In this document: positions 8,541-15,736 of the stretch, piece by piece
How positions within the stretch are numbered: position 1 is the stretch's first letter
Layout: each line of letters starts with the position of its first letter
From: Paenibacillus sp. GM2
Lineage (GTDB): Bacteria > Bacillota > Bacilli > Paenibacillales > Paenibacillaceae
Direction: 5' to 3'
NCBI RefSeq assembly: GCF_900069005.2
Contig: NZ_LN831279.1
Coordinates: 2,994,961 to 3,058,960 of the forward strand
DNA: 64,000 bases
The notes under the pieces: model-generated
Database searches by the model: none
What the model saw: only the letters and a program-made list of their open reading frames with translations
Told to the model about the DNA's origin: nothing
Made by a program: the position numbers and the translations under genes

Positions 8541-9131
8541 TATTGAAGAGTAATTGGTGGGAAAGTTGATGTACGCAGGATAAAGAATAAATTAGCTTCA
8601 AAGCTACTGTTGTTGTTAGCATAGATCGACAAAGTAGGTAAGCTGAAAGATTACCGCTAAATTAGCTGCTTAAAACAGTATAAGGCTATAATAATTAATT
8701 AGAGAGTGAGAGAACAAGCGATTTACCGACTGCCATGCGGCGGAAACCACACGCTGGGAGCTACGGCAAACGAAACGGGAACTCGGTGGCAGGCCATCTG
8801 AGATTTCTAACGGAAATGAGGTTCGTTATTTAGCAGAAAATAATGCTTTTCCAAAAATAACGGAACTCCGATCCCTTATTTTAGCTTTTTGCGACGAAAA
8901 CGGAGCATTTGCGGCCAAATAGAGGCTCTCATTTCCGTTAGAAATTCAAAAACATGATTTCCCTGCTAATAAGAGCTTATATTTCCGTTAGAGCTAGAGG
9001 CGACAAATGATTCCGTACGTTCATCTCTCGCTTCCCTATCGCTCACCTATTCACCTATCGATCACCTATTCATCTCTCGCTTACCTATCGCTCATCTCTC
9101 ATTCACCTCCCGTTCACCTCTCGCGGATAAA

Positions 9132-9177
9132 AACAGGCTGCTTCTCTACAGGATCTACCCGCGGGAAACAGCCTGTT
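9132..9177 (-). terminator. Duplicated copy of the gntR terminator
   Basis: AACAGGCTG / CAGCCTGTT hairpin followed on the minus strand by TTTTTAT; the 614-bp-offset copy of the terminator at 9746-9791. Confidence 0.6.
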
Positions 9178-9212
9178 CCTGGTAGCCCACTATTTTGTGC
9201 AGCCAAGCCCAG

Positions 9213-9307
9213 TTACATTTCATAATTCACTACATAGTTTTGCAGCGCTGTATTGTAATAGCCTACGCTGTATTCGATGGTTCTCTCTAACAGATCAAAC
9301 GAGTAAC
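9213..9307 (-). pseudogene. 3' fragment of gntR left by tandem duplication
   Basis: The minus strand encodes about 31 residues ending ERTIEYSVGYYNTALQ and so on, the same as the C-terminus of the intact GntR regulator, including the stop codon. Two codons differ from the intact gene (Phe for Cys, Leu for Ser). It has no start and is a remnant of the duplication. Confidence 0.85.
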
Positions 9308-9921
9308 TAATTAGAAAGTGAGAGAGCAATGCGATTATCCGACTGCCATGCGACAGACACCACACGCTGGGAGCTATGGGTAAACGAAACGGGAACTTGG
9401 TGGCAGGCCATCTGAGATTTGTAACGGAAATGAGGTTCGTTATTTAGTAGAAAATAATGCTTTTCCAGAAATAACGGAACTCCGATCCCTTATTTTAGCT
9501 TTTTGCGACGAAAACGGAGCATTTGCGACCAAATAGAGGCTCTCATTTCCGTTAGAAATTCAAAAACATGATTTCCCTGCTAATAAGAGCTTATATTTCC
9601 GTTAGAGCTAGAGGCGACAAATGATTCCGTACGTTCATCTCTCGCTTCCCTATCGCTCACCTATTCACCTATCGATCACCTATTCACCTATCGCTTACCT
9701 ATCGCTCATCTCTCATTCACCTCCCGTTCACCTCTCGCGCATAAAAACAGGCTGCTTCTCTACAGGATCTACCCGCGGGAAACAGCCTGTTCCTGGTAGC
9801 CCACTATTTTGTGCAGCCAAGTCCAGTTACATTTCATAATTCACTACATAGTTTTGCAGCGCTGTATTGTAATAGCCTACGCTGTATTCGATGGTTCTCT
9901 CTAACGAATCACACGAGTAAC
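9308..9921. repeat. Large tandem duplication, copy 2 (~614 bp)
   Basis: Direct repeat of 8696-9307 at an offset of 612-614 bases, differing by small indels and substitutions. This copy runs into the intact gntR gene, so it is probably the original locus. Confidence 0.9.
9746..9791 (-). terminator. Terminator of the dga-like operon after gntR
   Basis: A 9-bp stem (AACAGGCTG / CAGCCTGTT) with a long loop, followed on the minus strand by TTTTTAT, 36 bases after the gntR stop codon. Confidence 0.65.
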
Positions 9922-10540
9922 GCAGCCGCTTCAAGGCAGGGGTTCCAGCCGTAAGCTGCAAGGCTTGCAGCACCGGCTCCGGCGGTACAGCAACTCCAAA
10001 CTCATCGCGAAGCTTGTCCAGAGACAACTCTCGTTCCTCCAGCAGCTCGTACAAAGACTGAGCATTGAGATCCTCCAGACTGATCGGGCCCGCCTCCAAA
10101 GTTAAGTAATGCGTATAGTGGATATAAGGGCTGCCGTTCAAATAATAGATTCGCTCAAGACATAGGCACTGCTCACCGAACAGACGAAAGGACTCGCTAT
10201 CCGCCGTATTTTGGATGATCTCGGCGCGGAGCCATTTTTTCTCGATACGATGTCCCTGCTCTACCAGAATCTCCGTAAAATGCTTCCACTTGGACAGCTT
10301 GGACGCAGCCCTGTTGCGGATCACCTTGGTTCCCCGCCCGCTGCCCTTCTCGACATAACCTTCCTGGGCCAGCTCCTGGATCGCATTGCGGACCGTAATT
10401 TTGCTGACGGCAAACTCCTGCTCCAGCTGCGGTTCAGAGGGGATATTCTCCCCTAAAGGATACACACCGTGCAGAATCCGTTCCTTGATTATATTTTTAA
10501 TTTGCAAATAGAGTGGTTTATCTTTACGGGACAAGCTCAC
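9827..10540 (-). CDS. GntR/HutC-family transcriptional regulator
   Basis: A 237-residue repressor with an N-terminal winged helix (residues 8-75, containing IPSEPQLEQEFAVSKITVRN and AQEGYVEKGSGRGTKV) and a C-terminal UTRA ligand-binding domain. The start is GTG with a weak AAAGGTAG upstream. It is the last gene of the amidohydrolase-dgaE-dgaF-kinase operon and most likely its autoregulator. The two AACATTATAATGTT-like palindromes at 14785 and 14832 upstream of the operon are the best candidate operators. The last codons of the gene are duplicated downstream. Confidence 0.9.
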   Translation of the reverse strand: MSLSRKDKPLYLQIKNIIKERILHGVYPLGENIPSEPQLEQEFAVSKITVRNAIQELAQEGYVEKGSGRGTKVIRNRAASKLSKWKHFTEILVEQGHRIEKKWLRAEIIQNTADSESFRLFGEQCLCLERIYYLNGSPYIHYTHYLTLEAGPISLEDLNAQSLYELLEERELSLDKLRDEFGVAVPPEPVLQALQLTAGTPALKRLRYSCDSLERTIEYSVGYYNTALQNYVVNYEM

Positions 10541-10551
10541 TTGTCGTTCAA

Positions 10552-11568
10552 CTACCTTTCTACGTCACCTGCAGATGCCGTCATTGCCCGGAGCACCTCC
10601 GGCTCGGAAGCCATCGGCGTATCCCCGGATACCGTATGAGCCAGCATCGCTGCGGCTGCGGCAAACCTAACGGTCTTCTCCGCCGCGAAGCCCTCCAGCT
10701 CGCCATGGATGATTCCACTGGCATAGGCATCTCCCGCCCCTATTCTATCATAGACGGAAAAAGTCAGCATATCCGAATAAGTAAATTGACCTTCGCGCAA
10801 AAGAAATCCCCGCAAGGAATGCTCATTACTGCTATGAATGGATCGATGAGTTCCGGCAATCACAGAGATTTGATAACGCTCCGACACCTGCGGCAGCAGC
10901 TCCTCAAGCTGATCTTCACGTCGTTCCTGAGCTGTACTCATCCCAAGCGTATAGAGGGCATCCTGCTCGTTCATCATCACGATGTCCGACAGCTCGAGCA
11001 TTTCCTCGTAATGCGGCTTGGCCTGAACGTACCCGTTATCTCCCCACAGGGAAGGCCTGTAATTGCAGTCAAAAATCACTGTCCCGCCGCGCTGCTTGAC
11101 CGCTCTAGCCAGAGCTTTCATATGCTGCCGCACACCGTCATTCATCGCAAGAGCGATGCCGCAAAAATGCAGCGCATCCAGCTCCGCAGCCAATGCCTCA
11201 TAATCATAAGCATCCTGTGGTGCTGTATTGAAGCTGCTCTCCAGCCGATTCGTATACGTCACCCGGCTTGGCCTGACGCCGAATCCATTTTCAAGGAAGT
11301 AGAGGCCCATGTATTTTCCATGACGTTGAACGAGGGAAGTATCAATCCACAGCTTGCGCAAGTACGCCGCGGCTGCGTCTCCAAGCGCATTCTCCGGCAG
11401 TCTTGTAATCAGCTTCCCCTGATGCCCGTAGCGGGCCAACGCGGATACCACATTGACTCCGGTCCCGGAAAAAGAATAGTTGAGTGTATTTCCCTGCGAT
11501 AGCAAATCATATCCCGGCACTTGAAGCCGCATCATCACTTCGCCAAAGGCAGCGATCCGCTTAGGCAT
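10552..11568 (-). CDS. kdgK: PfkB-family sugar kinase, probable 2-keto-3-deoxygluconate kinase
   Basis: A 338-residue PfkB/ribokinase-family kinase. FGEVMMRL at the N-terminus, FDCNYRPSLW in the middle and the catalytic DRIGAGDAYASG near residue 275 are the pattern of 2-keto-3-deoxygluconate kinases. It would phosphorylate KDG at C6 to KDPG, the substrate of the aldolase encoded just upstream; the two genes overlap by 8 bases (ATGCCTAA). KDG is also the product of the UxaA step at 52 kb, for which no kinase lies in that operon, so this enzyme may serve both routes. Confidence 0.83.
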   Translation of the reverse strand: MPKRIAAFGEVMMRLQVPGYDLLSQGNTLNYSFSGTGVNVVSALARYGHQGKLITRLPENALGDAAAAYLRKLWIDTSLVQRHGKYMGLYFLENGFGVRPSRVTYTNRLESSFNTAPQDAYDYEALAAELDALHFCGIALAMNDGVRQHMKALARAVKQRGGTVIFDCNYRPSLWGDNGYVQAKPHYEEMLELSDIVMMNEQDALYTLGMSTAQERREDQLEELLPQVSERYQISVIAGTHRSIHSSNEHSLRGFLLREGQFTYSDMLTFSVYDRIGAGDAYASGIIHGELEGFAAEKTVRFAAAAAMLAHTVSGDTPMASEPEVLRAMTASAGDVER

Positions 11569-12316
11569 ATTGATCCGCCAGCCTCTTCATAATCGCGGTC
11601 AACTCGCGAACTTGCCCGATATTGGTGTTACCCGTGTCTTTATCGATAATCGATGAGTACACATGCGGGATGACCTGCTTAACTCCGGCTTCCAAAGCAA
11701 TCGACAAAATCGGCTCAAAGTTGTCCATATCAATGCCGCCTGTTGGCTCCAGTGCGAAACCCTCTTCAGCACAGGCCGCAGCCACCGCACGATACTCATC
11801 CTCACGACTTAGGCCTTGCATCGGGAAGTATTTCAGCGCGTTCCCCCCCATGTCCCTGACTAAAGCGATCGCCGCTTTCACTGGTACAATCGCCTGGTCA
11901 GTTGCGGCCGCACTGATCGGTCCCGTGGATATATTAACGAAGCCTGGCTGTCCGCAAGGGGAGACGAGGCTGTTGATCCAGCTGTCCTTATCTCCAAGAT
12001 TGGCGCGCGTTGCACCCACTGCCGGAAACACCTGGTTGATATGGCTGCCGGGGTAAAACTTCGCTATTTTCGCTACGACAGCTGCCTGACGGTTATCCCC
12101 GGCTCCCAGACCGATTGATACCGCTTCTTCAATCTCACTGCCGTATTGTTTCATCGCTTCAACGGCGTCTTCAACTGAGGAATAGTTCTTGGAGAGAACG
12201 CCGACGAGCACATAACCTTCCGCAGCCGCAAAAATTTCCTTCGCATTTGCAATATCCTTTGCCAGTACGTTCAGGGCCACTCGCCCTCTATAGAAACGTT
12301 TATCAATTAGAGCCAT
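11561..12316 (-). CDS. dgaF: DgaF-type KDPG aldolase
   Basis: A 251-residue protein of the KDGP aldolase family (DgaF / EF_0839 type), which splits 2-keto-3-deoxy-6-phosphogluconate into pyruvate and glyceraldehyde 3-phosphate. Typical stretches are FYRGRVALNVLAKD, VSIGLGAGDNRQAA, GGNALKYFPMQGL with the presumed Schiff-base Lys, and LEPTGGID. It is sandwiched between the DgaE-like lyase (1-base gap) and the kinase (8-base overlap). The family is recognised by neighbourhood as well as sequence: amidohydrolase, SelA-like lyase and this aldolase recur together in Firmicutes. Confidence 0.83.
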   Translation of the reverse strand: MALIDKRFYRGRVALNVLAKDIANAKEIFAAAEGYVLVGVLSKNYSSVEDAVEAMKQYGSEIEEAVSIGLGAGDNRQAAVVAKIAKFYPGSHINQVFPAVGATRANLGDKDSWINSLVSPCGQPGFVNISTGPISAAATDQAIVPVKAAIALVRDMGGNALKYFPMQGLSREDEYRAVAAACAEEGFALEPTGGIDMDNFEPILSIALEAGVKQVIPHVYSSIIDKDTGNTNIGQVRELTAIMKRLADQYA

Positions 12317-12317
12317 C

Positions 12318-13421
12318 TTATTTACCTCCTGCTAATTCGCGGATTCTGGATTCAATAACGTGGATGTCGTCCCCTAACAGCGGGCGCGGATCGATATCAA
12401 AATACCCTTGTCTTACCCCATAATCCCGCGTATATACAGCAATATCTCCATCCATGAGACCTGCTACTACCTCCTTGGCTGTTACGCCAGCTTGCTGCGG
12501 ATCAATTTGAACTCTAGCCCGGAAAATAGCCCGTCCCGCCTCATCCTGTACGACTGACACTTGCACACCGGCCAGTTCGTTCAGGGGCATTAAAACCTGC
12601 AAGGTTTCTTTTTCCTGCTCGCTGCGATCTTCCTTCACCATATATTCATCCAGCGCCTGCAGCAGGCCAAAGGATGTCTCCTTTCCAACCTTCATGCTGC
12701 GACCGATGCCTGACAATTGCACCTTCACCCATTCGATATAGGTACGTCTGCCCGCAACGATGCCTGAGGTCGGACCCTCGATCGCTTTGGAGCCGCTGTA
12801 AATAGCCAGATCGGAGCATTTTACGTATTTCTGCAAATCCTCCTCAGCTGCCGCATCCACAATAAGCGGAACTCCATTGCGCTGCGCCACCGCCCACGCT
12901 TCCTCGACCGAGATCATGTTCTTTTGTACAGCATGGTGCGATTTTACATATAAAATAGCTGCCGTTTTCTCGGAGATGGCGTCCTCAATATGCTCGGCAC
13001 GGCCTTCATTGGCGTAACCGACCTCAACCAGCTTGCCCCCGCCCAGATAGACCATCGTTTCCACCGGAGCGCCGTATTGAACGTTATGGCCTTTGAGGAT
13101 AATGATCTCATTCTGATAGATCGGGTCCTGATGCAGTCGCTCGCTCTGACGGCGCTCTCCCTTGGTGACAATCCCGGCAACAGAGAGTGCAATCCCGCTG
13201 GACGCAGAATTGACAACAACGGCCGCTTCCGAGCCTAGAATCGCGGCAATGCGATCCCCGGCTTTATCAACCAGGTCAGCGATTTCCACATAGCTCTGCC
13301 CGCCCTGCCTCATCGCCTCCATCACAGTATCGCTTGGCGCAGATACGCCAAGAATGCTCATGCGTCCGCTGGCATTGATAACGCGCTTAAGCCCGTACTT
13401 CGCATTTAATGAATGTCCCAT
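12318..13421 (-). CDS. dgaE: DgaE-type PLP-dependent ammonia lyase (SelA-like)
   Basis: A 367-residue fold-type I PLP enzyme of the SelA-related DgaE family. In Salmonella DgaE removes ammonia from D-glucosaminate 6-phosphate to give KDPG. The N-terminal RVINASGRM, the VVNSASSGIALS substrate loop, LIVDAAAEEDL with the PLP-ring Asp, and AIYSGSKAIEGPTSG with the PLP Lys are visible. AAAGGAG precedes the ATG by 9 bases, and the gene overlaps the end of the amidohydrolase gene by 35 bases. No phosphotransferase genes are present here, unlike the Salmonella operon, so the substrate may be unphosphorylated glucosaminate or a related amino-sugar acid. Confidence 0.8.
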   Translation of the reverse strand: MGHSLNAKYGLKRVINASGRMSILGVSAPSDTVMEAMRQGGQSYVEIADLVDKAGDRIAAILGSEAAVVVNSASSGIALSVAGIVTKGERRQSERLHQDPIYQNEIIILKGHNVQYGAPVETMVYLGGGKLVEVGYANEGRAEHIEDAISEKTAAILYVKSHHAVQKNMISVEEAWAVAQRNGVPLIVDAAAEEDLQKYVKCSDLAIYSGSKAIEGPTSGIVAGRRTYIEWVKVQLSGIGRSMKVGKETSFGLLQALDEYMVKEDRSEQEKETLQVLMPLNELAGVQVSVVQDEAGRAIFRARVQIDPQQAGVTAKEVVAGLMDGDIAVYTRDYGVRQGYFDIDPRPLLGDDIHVIESRIRELAGGK

Positions 13422-14577
13422 TCGTATACACTCCTTTGGCTTTGATGAACTGGTTCGTCGTCCGCTGCTCTCCTTCCGAATCGGTCAGTATGGCGGATTC
13501 CTGCTCCAGACTAAATAGCGTTAAGTTGGCGGCATCTCCGATGCGAATGCGTCCAAGATCCGGTCTTCCCAGCCATTCGGCGGCATTCGTTGTAACAGCC
13601 GCGATAATCTGCTCAAGCGGATAGCCAAGCAGCAAAAATTTGGACAGCACATTGGCCATGCTGTACACCGGACCGTTCAACCGGTTGCCGCGATAGATGT
13701 CCGTGCTGATCGTATTTGGCGCAATCCCAAATTGTTTGGCCGCTTCAGCCACCTTAAATGAGAAGCTGGCCGTTCCATGGCCCACATCCAGATGGACACC
13801 CCGGGCTATCGCGTCCACCAGCACCTGGAGCGGCTGTCCCTGCTCATTGAACAGATTATTCTTTTTGCCATTTAAATAGTGCGTAATAATATCTTTTCGC
13901 TCTAATAATGGAATTACCTCCGTAATGTCCGGAGGAGCCGAGCCGATATGTACCATTAACGGCAATTCGGTCTCGCTGGATAGTCTTCGCGCCGTTTGCA
14001 GCGGCTTAATCCCGTTTCCGCCGACCACGCTGCTGCTGATCCGCGCCTTCAGGCCAACGATTACATCGCAGAGCGTATCAACCGAAGCAAGCACCTTGCC
14101 GCGGTCAATCCATTCGAGATTGGAGAGCTCATCAACCCTTTTTAGGCCGATCCGTGAAATGTTCAGGAATGCGAACAGATTGGTCATCGCCTCCTGACTG
14201 CTCCGGGCCAGATCAACGATCCGGTCCGCGCCGCAGCTACCGGCATCGACAATCGTTGTAACGCCCTGCTTCACACCGATCTCATCGATCTCGTCACCAT
14301 AGGGGTCGAACTCCGGAAAAGCATGCACATGCATATCAATCCAGCCGCTGGAGACGTAGTCCCCTTGGCCATCGTATACGGTGATGCCGTCTACGGATAG
14401 ACTCGGACTCGGCACTCCCAGTCTATCGGAAGCGGTAACGCCGTTATCCGGTTGACTCGGTGTTTGGATTCCCTGGCCGACCGGAGTAATTCCTACAATT
14501 CTGCCATCCTCAATCACGATATCGATTTCCTCTCCATCCACGTGTTTGACGTTGTGGAGAATAAATCTATCATACAT
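13387..14577 (-). CDS. Amidohydrolase/deacetylase-family metallohydrolase (EF_0837 type)
   Basis: A 396-residue amidohydrolase-superfamily enzyme. GWIDMHVHAFPE holds the first metal-binding HxH; IVGLKARISSS contains the Lys expected to be carboxylated; HIGSAPP and LDVGHGTASF carry later metal histidines, and STDIYRGN the Asp. The family occurs next to DgaE and DgaF homologues and may remove an acyl group from an amino-sugar acid before the lyase step; this is inference. The frame opens at 14631, but the ATG at 14577 has GGTGAGA in front and matches the usual N-terminus. It is the first gene of the operon. Confidence 0.83.
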   Translation of the reverse strand: MYDRFILHNVKHVDGEEIDIVIEDGRIVGITPVGQGIQTPSQPDNGVTASDRLGVPSPSLSVDGITVYDGQGDYVSSGWIDMHVHAFPEFDPYGDEIDEIGVKQGVTTIVDAGSCGADRIVDLARSSQEAMTNLFAFLNISRIGLKRVDELSNLEWIDRGKVLASVDTLCDVIVGLKARISSSVVGGNGIKPLQTARRLSSETELPLMVHIGSAPPDITEVIPLLERKDIITHYLNGKKNNLFNEQGQPLQVLVDAIARGVHLDVGHGTASFSFKVAEAAKQFGIAPNTISTDIYRGNRLNGPVYSMANVLSKFLLLGYPLEQIIAAVTTNAAEWLGRPDLGRIRIGDAANLTLFSLEQESAILTDSEGEQRTTNQFIKAKGVYTNGTFIKCEVRA

Positions 14578-14599
14578 TCTTCTCACCACATTTCGTATA

Positions 14600-14780
14600 T
14601 AAGGTAGTTCAAAAAGTCCACTTTTGATCATGTGGTAACACTGAAAAGCTTATTCGACATCGAATCTTGAATTCACCCGAGCCCTCCGGTGCTCACGTAC
14701 CCATTATGTACGTTCCGCTCCTTAGTCCCTAGCTTCATCCAACCCTCTCAGTGCTGAAAACTGTGCTTTTTGAACCCTCA
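14600..14780. mobile_element. MITE-like repeat, copy 1
   Basis: About 180 bases with imperfect terminal inverted repeats (GTTCAAAAAGTCCACTTTT at the left, AAAACTGTGCTTTTTGAACC at the right). The inner part (CGAATCTTGAATTCAC and CTAGCTTCATCCAACC) recurs at 48.99-49.23 kb and, decayed, at 55.04-55.16 kb. It has no coding capacity. All three copies have the same orientation although neighbouring genes point different ways, which argues against a leader RNA. Confidence 0.65.
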
Positions 14781-14784
14781 ACAT

Positions 14785-14798
14785 AACATTATAATGTT
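14785..14798. promoter_or_regulatory. Palindromic operator upstream of the dga-like operon, site 1
   Basis: AACATTATAATGTT is a perfect 14-bp palindrome. It overlaps a minus-strand TATAAT that could be the -10 box of the operon. A GntR-family protein, a dimer binding palindromes, is encoded in the operon. Confidence 0.6.
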
Positions 14799-14831
14799 TA
14801 AGATAACACGGAATGAGCGATTAGTAAATAT

Positions 14832-14845
14832 AACGTTATAATGTT
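14832..14845. promoter_or_regulatory. Palindromic operator upstream of the dga-like operon, site 2
   Basis: AACGTTATAATGTT, one base different from site 1 and 47 bases away from it. Confidence 0.55.
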
Positions 14846-14929
14846 TTTGGGTGAATGTTTTGAAGTGCTGTTTTTTTTATGAACACGAAGGTGAACTTTA
14901 AAGGAAAGGGCCCTCTCAAAAAGACAATG

Positions 14930-15160
14930 GCTGTTGATGTTGAGCAGAATAGATCACTAACTTCTAATGAAACTACCGATCGCTATTTCAGCAAAAACAG
15001 TCGCAATTTAACTTTAACGAAACACCATATCGTTATTTTGGAGAAATGAGTCCTTCAAATTACTTATGTAAACCAATAACGTTACCGTGTTTCGTTACAA
15101 TTTTTATAGGCTTATATCGACCCTAATAGCGATACCACGTTTCGTTAGAAAATGAAGCTC
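14930..15160. repeat. Non-coding stretch with interspersed TTTCGTTA repeats
   Basis: No gene is visible between 14846 and 15299. The stretch carries several copies of TAACGAAAC or its complement TTTCGTTA spaced by 30-80 bases (for example near 15015, 15095 and 15140). The composition recalls the TTTCCGTTA-rich stretches of the large duplication at 8.8-9.0 and 9.4-9.6 kb. Confidence 0.45.
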
Positions 15161-15299
15161 CGGGCAGTTAAGAATCTCAGTAGCAGAACCGGTGAGAAAA
15201 TTTCGAAAAAAGTATGACGATGACTGTGTCCCCTTTGAACCAGGCATACTAATTTAGAGGGAGTTTTGGTCAAGTACGCAAGAAAGGGGACATCTGGTC

Positions 15300-15410
15300 A
15301 TGCCCAAATCGAAGAATGGCTTCCGGGGTTGGGGAAGAGCAGTATTGTGGATCTGTTTGTTTGGTATTTTGCTGGCTTGCTGCTATGTAATGTTCATGTT
15401 AATAAAATAA
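15300..15410 (+). CDS. Small hydrophobic peptide, unknown
   Basis: A 36-residue frame that begins MPKSKNGFRGWGRAVLW, then a single transmembrane segment rich in Leu, Cys and Phe. AAAGGGGA lies 9 bases before the ATG. A 12-bp hairpin follows within 10 bases. In size, topology and 3' hairpin it resembles the toxin gene at 6056, but no antisense promoter is obvious. An overlapping 70-codon frame starting at 15266 lacks a ribosome site. Confidence 0.45.
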   Translation: MPKSKNGFRGWGRAVLWICLFGILLACCYVMFMLIK

Positions 15411-15417
15411 AGCAACA

Positions 15418-15460
15418 AAGAAATCGCCCTCCGATCGCAGGACTGAACGGGCGATTTCTT
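15418..15460. terminator. Bidirectional terminator hairpin
   Basis: A 12-bp stem (AAGAAATCGCCC / GGGCGATTTCTT) with T-rich flanks on both strands. It separates the plus-strand small peptide gene from the minus-strand tail locus and could end both. Confidence 0.65.
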
Positions 15461-15513
15461 AATCTAGTATTCAATTGATTCAGTCCTCTCCGGTGGCTGT
15501 AACTGATGAGGGG

Positions 15514-15735
15514 TTATAAGTTATATCCGCCACTATTGGGCTTGGTTGGATTCGAGATAATGCCCAAAGTAGCCAGAAGACCAAGGATAACATCCGTAAT
15601 GGCCAAAATATCCTGCTTCATCACTTCGGTTAAGTCAAACAGTCCCGTCAGATGTCCCAGAAGCTGAATAAGGAGCAGCACTTGGGATACAATACTCACC
15701 CATAACGCGTAGTTGCGCCATCTTTTTTTGATCAT
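15514..15735 (-). CDS. Phage holin (phi LC3 / PF04531 type)
   Basis: A 73-residue holin. A first transmembrane segment covers residues ~10-28 (ALWVSIVSQVLLLIQLLG), a second lies at ~45-58, and the end ITDVILGLLATLGIISNPT plus a Gly/Tyr tail is characteristic of small holins of Gram-positive phages. It is the last gene of the tail locus. Its ribosome site GGGAGGTCAATAAT overlaps the end of the lysin gene, so the two are coupled. It should form membrane lesions that let the lysin reach the wall and free the tail particles. Confidence 0.88.
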   Translation of the reverse strand: MIKKRWRNYALWVSIVSQVLLLIQLLGHLTGLFDLTEVMKQDILAITDVILGLLATLGIISNPTKPNSGGYNL

Positions 15736-15736
15736 A

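Larger units (their letters stand above)
8696..9307. repeat. Large tandem duplication, copy 1 (~612 bp)
   Basis: This segment recurs head-to-tail at 9308-9921 with only scattered changes. Each copy begins TAATTAG and ends GAGTAAC. It holds a non-coding stretch with repeated TTTCCGTTA-type palindromes, a run of short CACCTAT/CGCTCAC repeats, a terminator hairpin, and the last 31-32 codons of the gntR gene. Confidence 0.9.

Noticed and set aside
9007..9839. Two identical 72-codon frames (9007-9225 and 9621-9839) as a duplicated gene
   Set aside because: They run through short tandem repeats and the gntR terminator, have no ribosome site, and are identical only because the whole segment is duplicated.
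14600..14780. Riboswitch or T-box leader of the dga-like operon
   Set aside because: The same element occurs in opposite orientation to the gene at 49 kb and again after uxaC, so it is a dispersed repeat and not a leader RNA.
15266..15478. A 70-codon frame overlapping the 36-residue peptide gene
   Set aside because: It lacks a ribosome site and runs through the terminator hairpin; the frame starting at 15300 has a ribosome site and a membrane helix.
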